Shown piece after piece: positions 1 to 8,526 of a DNA stretch of 64,000 bases. Location: assembly GCA_965116945.1 (NCBI GenBank), contig OZ220734.1:1178001-1242000 (forward strand), in the 5' to 3' direction. Source of the stretch: Plut-88900 sp965116945. GTDB lineage: Bacteria > Chloroflexota > Dehalococcoidia > Plut-88900. Numbering within the stretch: position 1 is the first letter of the stretch; each line of letters begins with the position of its first letter. The notes beneath the pieces were generated by a model. It searched no databases, had not been told where the DNA came from, and worked only from the letters and a program-made list of their open reading frames with translations. The position numbers were made by a program, and so were the translations under genes.

Positions 1-707
1 TCTGCCTGGGCCAATTCGATGAGTTGGCCTTTGCCAGTACGCTTGCGGTAGTGCAGCGCCGCCAGGACTGTGAAAGCGCCCTGGACACCGGCTGCGTAGT
101 CCCCCATGTAGATGGCACTATTGGTGGAGGGGTCGGAGTCCCGGTATCCGCGAATAAGGGAGTGACCGATGACAGACTCCAGGTGTACGCCCAGCGCCCG
201 GTAGTTCCTGTAGGGTCCTACACTGCCGTAGGCGGGGACGCGCATCATGATGATGTCCGGCCGGATGGACTTCAGCCATTCGTAGCTGATGTCCAGCTTC
301 TCCATGGTTTCGGTGACATTGTTCTCGTAGAAGATGTCGCACTCTTTGACCAGCCGCTCAAGGATCTCCCGGCCCCCGGGCCGGTGCAGGTCCAGGGTCA
401 TACTCTTCTTGTTGCGGAAGAGGTTGTTGAATCCAGGGCACCGGTTCCAGGGTCGGGGCCCGGGGTCGCTGTCGGGGTAGCCGCCGAGCATCGGCGGGAG
501 GTCGGGGAGGGCGTCCTTGGGGGGCCGTGCAACAAATCCGCGCGTCATGGGCTGCCAGTGGTGGATGTTCTCGACTTTGATGACCTCTGCTCCGAGGTCG
601 GCGAGCAGCTGTGTCGCGAATGGCCCGGCCCAGACGACGCAGAAGTCCAGGACGCGGATCCCCTCGAGGGGAAGCCTGGCGGTCTTGCCCTTGGCCTGGG
701 TTGTCAT
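1..707 (-). CDS. Family III CoA-transferase (CaiB/BaiF), C-terminus cut by window edge
   Basis: Transfers CoA between carboxylic acids through an aspartyl-CoA anhydride. About 235 N-terminal residues are present and the frame runs open off the left edge. The N-terminus has the family signature LEGIRVLDF, then WAGPFATQLLADLGAEVIKVE. A MGDYAAG motif near residue 203 matches the catalytic-Asp region of formyl-CoA transferase, followed by RKRTGKGQ. The ATG at 707 lies 2 bp after the stop of the upstream minus-strand CoA-transferase, so the two are translationally coupled and probably form one enzyme. This is the Asp-bearing member of the pair. The acyl substrate cannot be read from the sequence. 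Confidence 0.88.
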   Translation of the reverse strand, partial: MTTQAKGKTARLPLEGIRVLDFCVVWAGPFATQLLADLGAEVIKVENIHHWQPMTRGFVARPPKDALPDLPPMLGGYPDSDPGPRPWNRCPGFNNLFRNKKSMTLDLHRPGGREILERLVKECDIFYENNVTETMEKLDISYEWLKSIRPDIIMMRVPAYGSVGPYRNYRALGVHLESVIGHSLIRGYRDSDPSTNSAIYMGDYAAGVQGAFTVLAALHYRKRTGKGQLIELAQA

Positions 708-709
708 GG

Positions 710-1924
710 TTATATGACCCCCCTCTCACGGAGCCTTGTCAGGTCGTCCCGGCTGTAGCCGAGGTGGCCGTAGACTTCCTCTATGTGTTGGCCGAGCTTG
801 GGGGCGGGGCGGCGCATCTGGCGTGGAGTCTCGGTCATGCGGGTCGGTGCGCCGGGGTAGGAGACGGGACCCGTGTGGGGGTGGTCAAGCTTTGTCCAGA
901 ACGCCCGCCCTACAAACTGGGGATCGTCCAGCAGGTCGCTCATCGAATAGAGGGGTCCGCACAGTACCCGGGCCTTTTGTCCTTCTTCCCAGACTTCTCG
1001 CTTGGTGCGTTCCATGAGCCAGGGGATGAAGAATTCGTTGAACTCTTCGTTGAGCTCGGGGTCGGCGCCTGCTCCGGGCTTGAGCCACTTGGGGTCCTGA
1101 AGGAATTCGGGGTTGCCAAGCATCTTGATTACACGAGGAAAGAGGTGGCCTCCCCCCGCCATTTCTATGTAGCCGTCGGCGCAGGGCAGAGTTCCCGAGG
1201 CGAAGGCAGAGCCCAGCCATCCGGCTTGCTGGACGCTTATCCGGCCCGAGTAGGCATAAGCCATGAGCGCAGCGTGCCGCCTGTCCACACCTCCCAGTTG
1301 GGTCTCGAATATGGAGATGTCCAGGTGCTGGCCCTCGTCGTCCCGGTCGGCGGCCCAGAGGGCACCCATGGTGGCGGTGGCGGCGGTGGCGCCGGCCTCG
1401 TACTGGGCTACGTTCCCGCCTTCCTTCAGTGGTTCCCGGCCTTCCATGCCGATGGAATGCATCTCACCGCCCATCCCGAAGAGCACCAGCTCGGAGGCCT
1501 TATAGTCCTTGTACGGACCTGTCTGGCCGAAATTGCTGATGGAGGTCATCACTAGCCGGGGATTGATCTCGGCCAGAGCTTCGTAGCCCAGGCCCCAGGC
1601 GTGCATAACGCCGGGCGCGTAGCTTTCGACCAGGATGTCTGCTTCCTTGACCAGTTCGTGGAGTATGAATCGCCCGGAAGTCACCTTCAGGTTCAAGGAG
1701 ACACTGCGTTTGTTTGTATTGAGTTGCAGGAATATGCCGCTTTTTTCGTGGTGGGCGTCATCCTCATGGAAGGGCCCAAGATATCGGGCGGGGTCACCGC
1801 CGTCGGGCCTCTCCACCTTTATCACGTCGGCGCCGTAGTCGGCCATCAACTTTGTGCAGAACGGCCCGGCGATGTATTGGGTGAGATCGAGGACTTTCAC
1901 GCCTTCAAGGGCTTGGTCAAACAT
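710..1924 (-). CDS. Family III CoA-transferase (CaiB/BaiF), probable non-catalytic partner subunit
   Basis: A 404-residue CoA-transferase family III protein of normal length. It starts MFDQALEGVKVLDLTQYIAG and has the typical YGADVIKVERPDGGDPAR and SISNFGQTGPYKDYKASE segments. The catalytic region reads AQYEAG near residue 174, so Gln stands where the partner gene and formyl-CoA transferase have Asp. The downstream gene (1-707) starts 2 bp after this stop and retains the Asp. A heteromeric enzyme such as benzylsuccinate CoA-transferase BbsEF is a reasonable model, but this is inference. It is transcribed divergently from the GrdE-like operon. Confidence 0.88.
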   Translation of the reverse strand: MFDQALEGVKVLDLTQYIAGPFCTKLMADYGADVIKVERPDGGDPARYLGPFHEDDAHHEKSGIFLQLNTNKRSVSLNLKVTSGRFILHELVKEADILVESYAPGVMHAWGLGYEALAEINPRLVMTSISNFGQTGPYKDYKASELVLFGMGGEMHSIGMEGREPLKEGGNVAQYEAGATAATATMGALWAADRDDEGQHLDISIFETQLGGVDRRHAALMAYAYSGRISVQQAGWLGSAFASGTLPCADGYIEMAGGGHLFPRVIKMLGNPEFLQDPKWLKPGAGADPELNEEFNEFFIPWLMERTKREVWEEGQKARVLCGPLYSMSDLLDDPQFVGRAFWTKLDHPHTGPVSYPGAPTRMTETPRQMRRPAPKLGQHIEEVYGHLGYSRDDLTRLRERGVI

Positions 1925-2050
1925 GGTGATTAAGCCTGCAAAACAGTGGATTGAGGGATAAAGCGTTGTGGTTCAAGGGGTGTCGTCGGCGGGGACAATC
2001 TTAGTCACGGGCCGAGGGCTATGTCAACGAGAGGATGTCGCACTGCGTGC

Positions 2051-2056
2051 TATAAT
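2051..2056 (+). promoter_or_regulatory. Sigma70-type -10 box for the GrdE-like operon
   Basis: A perfect TATAAT with no convincing -35 box 17 bp upstream. Transcription would start near 2063, about 33 nt before the ATG at 2096. This argues against the longer in-frame start at 2021, which lies upstream of the promoter. Confidence 0.55.
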
Positions 2057-2095
2057 CCGCAGCCAAGCTCTGCAACCGACCCCCGACACCCCGGG

Positions 2096-3403
2096 ATGAA
2101 TGTCATGCGCCTGGAATTGGCCTCATATGACGTCAAGGACGTAGTCTTCTCCGACTCAAACGCGCTGGTGCATGGTGTGCTGCACTTGGACAAATCGGGC
2201 CTGCTGGAGCATCTGAGCGAAGTCTCACCCTTTGAATCCATCGATGTGGAGATCGCAAGGCCGGGCGAGTCTGTACGGATTGTCCATGCGCTGGACGTCG
2301 TCGAGCCTCGGGCGAAGGCCCCGGGCGCCGAGCGCGTTTTTCCAGGCCTTCTTGGCCCACCTCTGGGCGCGGGCGAGGGCAAAACACTGCGCCTGAGGGG
2401 GGTGGCGGTGGTGGGGGCGTCGGAGCCCTTCGCGGGTGAGGACCACTGGGCATTTCGGGAGGGCATCATAGAGATGTCGGGGCCCGGGGCTGAGCTGTGC
2501 CCCTTTTCCAGGACGGTAAACATTGTTGTTAGTTTCGTGCAGAGGCCTGAGGAGAAGGACCGCGAGAAGGCCAACTTCGGAGTTGACGCCTGGGACGAGG
2601 ACGCCAGGCGGGCCATTGAGGCGTCGAGGCTCCTGACCGTGCGGGCGGCCGAGTACCTGGCCCAAATTGCCCGGGACGTTAAGCCGGATGAAGTCTCGAC
2701 ATACGAGCTCGGGCCCGTGGACCGGGACCTGCCCAAGGTGGCCTACATACACCACAATACCGGTGCAGCGCTGTACGGCTGGTCCGAATTCACCTACGAC
2801 CATGCCATGCTGCTCCACCCCAACGAGATCATGGATGGGGCCTTGGTGCTCTCCACCCGGTTCGTGGAGCCCGCCATCAGGGACTGCACCTATTTCCATC
2901 AGAACAACAGCATCATCCATGAGCTCTATGACAGGCACGGCAAGGACCTTGAATTCTTGGGGGTGGTCTTCTTTTCGGGATTCGGGTCGACCATGGAGTT
3001 GAAGGAAACCGAGAGCGACAGCGCGGTCAAGCTGGCCCACGCCCTGGGCGCCGAGGCCGCCATAGTCTCGCCGTTCCGCAGCGGGCACAGTGGCGTCGCT
3101 TTCATGATGGTCTGCCAGAAGTGCGAACGCTCCGGGATAAGCGTCTCGGTGGGGGTGTCACAGCTGGTGACGGGGGCGGGAGAGCCGGGGCTGAACCACT
3201 GGGTGCCCGAGGCCAACGCCATGGTCGTCTCTGGGAACGACCGGGAGACGGTGAAGCTGCCCGCCGTTGAAACGGTGATAGGCGGCACGGATCTGCTGAA
3301 CGGCATGGGCCCCGCCAACGCAAAACTAGAATTAGAAGTGCGGAATCTCTATGGCCTATCTGCGCCTATGGGCCCGACAAGGCTCTCCTCGGATCTATAT
3401 TGA
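2096..3403 (+). CDS. Glycine/sarcosine/betaine reductase component B (GrdE)-like protein, copy 1
   Basis: A 435-residue protein related along its length to GrdE, the proprotein of the alpha and beta subunits of clostridial glycine reductase protein B (PF09338). Family landmarks are MRLELASYDVKDVVF at the N-terminus, IARPGESVRIVHALDVVEPR, EGIIEMSGPGAEL, HPNEIMDGALV, then RDCTY and IIHELYDRHGKDLEFLGVV, and a C-terminal VETVIGG. In known GrdE an internal Cys is exposed by self-cleavage and becomes a pyruvoyl group. The Cys in RDCTY is the obvious counterpart, with Asp rather than Asn before it. ATG 2096 is chosen because a TATAAT lies at 2051; ATG 2105 is also possible. First gene of a plus-strand operon with two further copies and two CoA-transferases. 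No GrdB or GrdA is in view, so the reaction is unknown. Confidence 0.8.
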   Translation: MNVMRLELASYDVKDVVFSDSNALVHGVLHLDKSGLLEHLSEVSPFESIDVEIARPGESVRIVHALDVVEPRAKAPGAERVFPGLLGPPLGAGEGKTLRLRGVAVVGASEPFAGEDHWAFREGIIEMSGPGAELCPFSRTVNIVVSFVQRPEEKDREKANFGVDAWDEDARRAIEASRLLTVRAAEYLAQIARDVKPDEVSTYELGPVDRDLPKVAYIHHNTGAALYGWSEFTYDHAMLLHPNEIMDGALVLSTRFVEPAIRDCTYFHQNNSIIHELYDRHGKDLEFLGVVFFSGFGSTMELKETESDSAVKLAHALGAEAAIVSPFRSGHSGVAFMMVCQKCERSGISVSVGVSQLVTGAGEPGLNHWVPEANAMVVSGNDRETVKLPAVETVIGGTDLLNGMGPANAKLELEVRNLYGLSAPMGPTRLSSDLY

Positions 3404-3415
3404 AGAGAAGCCGGT

Positions 3416-4723
3416 ATGAAACTTGAGCTAGCGTCCTTTCAGGTCGACAACGTGGTCCTGGCGTCCGAGACCCGCCTGTCCGGCAACACCTTGTACGTCA
3501 ACGAAGCCGAGCTCAAGGAACACCTCCTCCCCGACCCCGTTATCGAAGACATCCGCCTGGACGTAGCCAGGCCGGGGGAAAGCGTTCGAATAGTGAATGC
3601 CATAGACGCCGTTGAGCCCAGAGAAAAGCTGTCTGGGGCCGGAACGGTTTTCCCCGGTCGGCTGGGCCCGCCAACCCAGGTCGGGAGCGGCACGACGAAC
3701 AGGCTGGTGGGAATGGCGGTTGTCGGGACTGCGGAGCCATTCGTCGGGGAGGAGTACTGGTATGCCAGGGAAGCGATTATCGATATGTCGGGTGCGGGGG
3801 CCGACTTCTCTCCCTTCTCCCGGACGGTGAACTTGGTAATTCACTTTGTCCCTAAGGTCGGCGGACAGGTGCTGGACCCGGCGAGACGCAAGCAGTTCGT
3901 AGTCGACACCCGTACCCGAGACGCCGAGAACCGCATGAAGGCAACCCGACACCTGTGCCTGAAGGCGGCTAAATTCCTGGCCGAAAAAACAAAGGGAATG
4001 ACCCCGGACCGGACGCGGGTTTATGAACTCGGGCCCGTGGACCCCTCCCTTCCCGGCGTCGTGTACCTGTGCAAGAGTCTCTCGGCTAGCATCTACGGCT
4101 CCTTTTCCACCATACGAAACTGGGCTGTACCTATGCACCCCAACGAGCTCTTCGACGGCGCCGTGGTGAACTTCGGCTTCCTCATCGCCGCCAACTTCCG
4201 CGACTGCACCTACGGCTACCAGCGGAATGCCGTCGTGGAGGAGCTGTATGCCAGGCATGGCGTTGACCTCAATTACCGGGGAGTCATCTTCTATTCCGCC
4301 TTCCCTTACACCCTCGAAGAGAAGGAGTTGGAAGCCGGCAGCGTTGTGAGGACGGCCAAAATGATGGGCGCAGACGCAGCGATCATCGCCCCCCTCAGCG
4401 ATGGACATCCCAGCATCGAGACCATGATGATTTGCCGACTCTGCGAGGAGGCGGGGATCAGCACGACGGTCGGGGCGGGAGAGATGACGGTCAGGGAAGG
4501 TGACCCGGGCTTCACCCACTGGGTCCCACAGGCCGATGCCCTGGTCGTGGGCGGCGACAGCCACCACACGTTGACCCTTCCCACCGTTGATAGGGTCATT
4601 GGTGGCAGCCGTGTTCTGTACGGCGACCAGGAAGCGGGGGGAGAGATAGAGGTAGAGGCCCGACAGATGTACGGCGCCAGCAGTCCTGCGGGCGAGACCA
4701 GGCTCTTCGGAAGGCTGTACTGA
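3416..4723 (+). CDS. GrdE-like protein, copy 2
   Basis: A 435-residue paralogue of the preceding gene, 12 bp downstream and presumably co-transcribed. It has MKLELASFQVDNVVL, VARPGESVRIVNAIDAVEPR, DMSGAGADFSPFSRTVNLV, MHPNELFDGAVV, then NFRDCTYGYQRN and VVEELYARHGVDLNYRGV. The candidate processing Cys is residue 264, about 60% along the chain, consistent with cleavage into two roughly similar fragments as in GrdE. Its C-terminus (DRVIGGSRVLYGDQ) closely resembles the broken third copy, so copies 2 and 3 are the more recent duplicates. Function is inferred from family only. Confidence 0.8.
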   Translation: MKLELASFQVDNVVLASETRLSGNTLYVNEAELKEHLLPDPVIEDIRLDVARPGESVRIVNAIDAVEPREKLSGAGTVFPGRLGPPTQVGSGTTNRLVGMAVVGTAEPFVGEEYWYAREAIIDMSGAGADFSPFSRTVNLVIHFVPKVGGQVLDPARRKQFVVDTRTRDAENRMKATRHLCLKAAKFLAEKTKGMTPDRTRVYELGPVDPSLPGVVYLCKSLSASIYGSFSTIRNWAVPMHPNELFDGAVVNFGFLIAANFRDCTYGYQRNAVVEELYARHGVDLNYRGVIFYSAFPYTLEEKELEAGSVVRTAKMMGADAAIIAPLSDGHPSIETMMICRLCEEAGISTTVGAGEMTVREGDPGFTHWVPQADALVVGGDSHHTLTLPTVDRVIGGSRVLYGDQEAGGEIEVEARQMYGASSPAGETRLFGRLY

Positions 4724-4736
4724 CCGACCACTTAAT

Positions 4737-5971
4737 ATTCGGCTCGAACTTGTCTCCTTCCAGGTGGACTATGTGGCGCTCGGCCCCGAGACCAGGCTCC
4801 AGGGGAACACCCTGTATGTGAACGAGTCCGAACTCAAGGATGCGCTGCTGCCCAACCCGTATATAGAGGACATCCGGGTGGATGTCGCCAGGCCCGGAGA
4901 GAGCGTACGGATAGCGAATGCCCTGGATGTGGTCGAACCCAGGGTCAAGAAGTCGGGGCCCGGGGTGATGTTCCCGGGACGGCAGAGCCCTACGTGGGAG
5001 AGGAATACTCGTACGGACGAGAGGCTATAATCGAAATGTCGGGTCCCGGGGCTGCTTATTCGCCCTTTTTAAAGACGGTGAACATTGTGCTCAGCTTCGC
5101 CCAAAGGCCGGTAGGCGAGGGGATAGACCCGAAGGACATGGAGCAGTTCGAAGTGGACAACCGCACCCCGGGGGCTGACCGGGGAATCGAGGTAACTCGT
5201 GAACTATGTCTCCGGGCTACGAAATACCTCGCCGAGAAGGTCCAGGGCCTGACACCGGATTACTCCCAGACCTATGAGCCAAGTCCGGTCGACTCTGCCT
5301 TGCCGGGAATCGTCTACCTGTCCTGCAGTTCCGCCAGTCTGTACGGTTCGCCTTCGGCCCCACGGGCCTGAGCCATACCCATGTACCCGAATGAAATGAT
5401 GGACGGGGCGATGGTCAACTCCGGATTCCTGCTGGCGGGCAACTTCCGGGACTGCACCTACACCTATCAGCGGGACGCGGTGGTGGAAGAACTATACTCG
5501 CGGCACGGGGTAGACTTGGACTTTCGGAGGGTTATCCCGTTTTCGTCCTTTCCCTTCTCGTTGGAGGACAAGGAGCCGGTGGCTGGTAGCGTAGTGCGGA
5601 CTGCCAGGATGCTGGGCGCCGACGCGGCGATAATCTCACCAGTCAGCGAGGGCCACGGCAGCGTTGAAATGATGATGGTCTGCCGAATGTGCGAGGAGGC
5701 CGGCATCGGGACGGCAGTCGCGGCGGGCGACATGACCACTGAAAAGGGAGACCCGGGTTTAACCCACTGGGTGCCGGAAGCTGACGCCCTCGTCGTAACC
5801 GGTGACAGCCATTACAATGTCATGCTACCGGGAGTGGCCAGAGTTATAGGCGGCGCCCGTGTCCTGTACGGCGACCAGGAAGCAGCAGGTGAAATTGAGG
5901 TCGAGGCCCGGCACCTCTACGGTGCCGGCAACCCTGCTGCCATGACGAATCTGATAGGAAAGCTATATTAG
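4737..5971 (+). pseudogene. Broken third GrdE-like copy
   Basis: Homology to copy 2 runs from RLELVSFQVDYV to LIGKLY but three lesions interrupt it. The codon aligned with the ATG of copy 2 is ATT (4737-4739). Near 4982 about 70 bp are missing between the FPGR and EPYVGEEY segments, shifting the frame by one. At 5369-5371 an in-frame TGA replaces the TGG (Trp) of copy 2, after which homology continues in the same frame. The RDCTY Cys is still present. With a lost start, frameshift and nonsense codon, this is a pseudogene, although the intact remainder suggests recent decay. Confidence 0.85.
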
Positions 5972-5998
5972 GTAGTAACTTCATCATGGACAGCCAAT

Positions 5999-7207
5999 TT
6001 GTATAAGGCCCGAGGCCCACTATCCGACCTCCGTGTCCTGGACCTCTCACGAGGTTTGCCGGGATCATATTGCGCCCGTGTCCTGGGAGCGTTCGGAGCG
6101 GAGGTGATACACCTGGAGGCTCCCCGTACCGGCAACAAGCTTCGCCGGGTGGCGCCATTCCACAAAGACCTTCCTCAACACAACCGTGGCGCCCTGCACA
6201 ATCACGTGAATCTTGGGAAGTTGGGCATAACCCTTGATGTTGAGTCAGGTGTGGGGAAAAGGCTGCTGAAAGAGCTGGCAGAGCGAATCGACATTCTTGT
6301 GGAAGACCAACCCGCAGGTGCAATGGAGGCCCGGGGGCTCGCCTACGAAAGACTGTGTGAGAGTAACCCCGGAATGGTTATGACCTCCCTCAGCAACTTT
6401 GGGCGCAAGGGGCCGTACAGAGACTACAAGGCATCCGAGCTGATATTCTCCGGGCTTTCCGGGCCGCTGTACATCAACGGCGCAATGGACAGGGAGCCCG
6501 TGAAGGCCGGAGGCAGGATGGTACAGTTTCAAGCGGGCATGGTGGCAGCTCTGCTAACGATGACGGCGGTCAGGTCCCGAGACTTCACGGGCGTCGGGAG
6601 CCGTATCGACCTTTCGACTATGGAGACCCAGTCCGGCACCGCCGACCGCTGGGTTCCCGTTCTCGCTTTCTACACCCAGACCGGCTCCATTGCCCAGAGG
6701 ACCAGGGGAATAGTCCTGGCCGGTGCGGGCGTAGTCCCGACTCTGGATGGCTACGTCAACACTCTTAACCCCACCACCCCCAGCCGTCTCAAAAGGATTC
6801 TTAACATGATAGGCAAGCCCGAAATCGTGGACTCCCCGGAGTTCGCCGACCCGGACCAACGCCTCCTCATGGTTAATGAAGAGTTCCTGCTGTGGTCGCT
6901 CCAGCACTCCACCGCAGAGGCAGTCGACGCGGGGCTGCGGCATGGGGTGATGATCGCGCCGGTTCATACCCACGAGACCCTCCACCGAGATGCACATATG
7001 CTGGTGCGCCGGCCCTGGGTCCAGGTGGAGCACCCTGAAATCGGGGAACAGGCCTTTCCCGTCAGACCCGCACAGCTATCCGCCACCCCCATGCAGGTAG
7101 CCAGGCCCGCACCGGGGCTGGGGGAACACAACCGGGAGGTCTACTGTGGAGAACTGGGATATTCCAGCTCGGAGTTGGCCCGTCTGGGGCGGATGGGGGT
7201 GGTTTAG
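5999..7207 (+). CDS. Family III CoA-transferase (CaiB/BaiF), Gln-type subunit
   Basis: A 402-residue CoA-transferase family III protein with LSDLRVLDLSRGLPGSYCAR, FGAEVIHLEAP and SLSNFGRKGPYRDYKASE. The region expected to hold the catalytic Asp reads VQFQAG near residue 176, again with Gln at the Asp position as in the 710-1924 protein. The start is TTG at 5999; no ATG or GTG lies in frame between the preceding stop and this codon. It abuts the Asp-type gene at 7208 directly, with stop and start adjacent. The two pairs in this window therefore share the same Gln-type plus Asp-type organisation. It is in line with the GrdE-like genes and probably in their operon. Confidence 0.87.
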   Translation: MYKARGPLSDLRVLDLSRGLPGSYCARVLGAFGAEVIHLEAPRTGNKLRRVAPFHKDLPQHNRGALHNHVNLGKLGITLDVESGVGKRLLKELAERIDILVEDQPAGAMEARGLAYERLCESNPGMVMTSLSNFGRKGPYRDYKASELIFSGLSGPLYINGAMDREPVKAGGRMVQFQAGMVAALLTMTAVRSRDFTGVGSRIDLSTMETQSGTADRWVPVLAFYTQTGSIAQRTRGIVLAGAGVVPTLDGYVNTLNPTTPSRLKRILNMIGKPEIVDSPEFADPDQRLLMVNEEFLLWSLQHSTAEAVDAGLRHGVMIAPVHTHETLHRDAHMLVRRPWVQVEHPEIGEQAFPVRPAQLSATPMQVARPAPGLGEHNREVYCGELGYSSSELARLGRMGVV

Positions 7208-8509
7208 GTGGCCGGGCATACCCTTCCCCTCCAGGGCATCCGAGTGGTGGCCATAACCCAGGCCTGGGCCGGGCCCTATGCCGGCACCCTTCTCGCCGAC
7301 TGGGGCGCGGAGGTGATTCAGGTTGAGAGCCGGTTGCATTTTCCCGTCGGCACCCGTGGCCTCAACGTTGACCACAGAGGCGTGGTTCCCGAGGAGGAGC
7401 GCATGTGGTCCAGGGCCTACCCGGACTGGGACGGCGGCGAAAGACCCTGGAACCGCTACGTTAGCTTCAACGCCCTGAACAGGAACAAGCTCGGCACTAC
7501 GCTTGAACAGGCTATGGAAGGGGGTCGTGACCTGCTGCTGGACCTTGTTGCCATATCGGATGTCGTCCTCGAGAATCATCCACCCGCCATTCTGGATGAC
7601 TTCGACCTTGACTATACTCACCTTCGCCAGGTCAAGCCCGACCTGATAATGGCCAGGATGCCGGGTTACGGACGGGTCGGCCCCTACAGGGACCTCAAGG
7701 CCTATGGGTCCCATATAGAGGGATTCATTGGCCATACCTGGGTGCGCAGCTACTCGGATATCGACCCTTCACTCAAGGACGACGTGTATCCCTCCGATGC
7801 CGTGGCGGGCATTACCACGGCCTTCTCCATTCTCATTGCCATCCGGCACCTGCAGGCCACGGGTGAGGGCCAGTTTATCGACGCCCCTTTATCCGAGGGC
7901 CTGATACCCTTCCTCGCCGAGGCCTTTGTGGACTACACCATGAACGGGCGCGTGCAGTCTGCCATCGGGAACGCTGACTTTTCCATGGCCCCGCACAGCG
8001 TCTATCCCTGCGCCGGCGATGACCAGTGGGTCTCAATCACCGTGGGCACGGATCAGGAATGGGAAGGCCTTGTGCAAGCCCTGGGCCGGCCTTCGTGGGC
8101 CCTGGACAGGAAGTATTCCCACGTCCTCGGCCGCTGGAGGTGCCAGGAGGAGATCGACGCCCACATTGCCGGCTGGACCCGGGGCCTTACGTCAAGAGAG
8201 ATAATGGAGACGCTCCAGGCGGCCGGCGTGCCTGCCGGCATGGTCCAGGACACGGCGCAGACCCACGCCGACCCCCAGCTGGAGGCCCTCGGCTTCTTCG
8301 AAAATGTGACTCATCCCGAGGCGGGGACCCACCGTTACCCAGGAATCATGGGAAGCATCTCAAGCCACCCCAACCACATCCAGTGCCCCGCTCCTTGTCT
8401 GGGTGAACATAACGACTACGTTTACCGGGAACTGATGGGTCTCAGCGCCCAGCGGTACAGGGAGCTGGAAGAACTGGGCCAGATCGGTGATGACTACCTG
8501 ACCGGCTAG
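7208..8509 (+). CDS. Family III CoA-transferase (CaiB/BaiF), Asp-type subunit
   Basis: A 433-residue CoA-transferase with LQGIRVVAITQAWAGPYAG, LLADWGAEVIQVES, MPGYGRVGPYRDLKAYG and the catalytic-region motif PSDAVAG (Asp197), followed by QATGEGQFIDAP. GTG at 7208 directly follows the stop of the Gln-type gene, so expression is coupled. The sequence between residues 45 and 95 (VGTRGL to NRNKLGT) resembles the gene at 1-707 more than its immediate neighbour, supporting two orthologous subunit classes. Last gene of the plus-strand operon, converging on the FAD oxidoreductase at 8527. Substrate unknown. Confidence 0.88.
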   Translation: MAGHTLPLQGIRVVAITQAWAGPYAGTLLADWGAEVIQVESRLHFPVGTRGLNVDHRGVVPEEERMWSRAYPDWDGGERPWNRYVSFNALNRNKLGTTLEQAMEGGRDLLLDLVAISDVVLENHPPAILDDFDLDYTHLRQVKPDLIMARMPGYGRVGPYRDLKAYGSHIEGFIGHTWVRSYSDIDPSLKDDVYPSDAVAGITTAFSILIAIRHLQATGEGQFIDAPLSEGLIPFLAEAFVDYTMNGRVQSAIGNADFSMAPHSVYPCAGDDQWVSITVGTDQEWEGLVQALGRPSWALDRKYSHVLGRWRCQEEIDAHIAGWTRGLTSREIMETLQAAGVPAGMVQDTAQTHADPQLEALGFFENVTHPEAGTHRYPGIMGSISSHPNHIQCPAPCLGEHNDYVYRELMGLSAQRYRELEELGQIGDDYLTG

Positions 8510-8526
8510 CTTTGGCCGGGGTCCGG

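Noticed and set aside
24..758. Plus-strand reading frame at the left edge
   Set aside because: It is antisense to the CoA-transferase at 1-707, whose motifs are clear.
2021..2095. Upstream in-frame start of the first GrdE-like gene
   Set aside because: A TATAAT at 2051-2056 lies downstream of it, and family similarity begins at MRLEL.
5369..5371. In-frame TGA in the third GrdE-like copy as selenocysteine
   Set aside because: Copy 2 has TGG (Trp) at this position and copy 1 also lacks Cys; the gene also has a frameshift and lost start. In glycine reductase the selenocysteine is in GrdA/GrdB, not at this site of GrdE.
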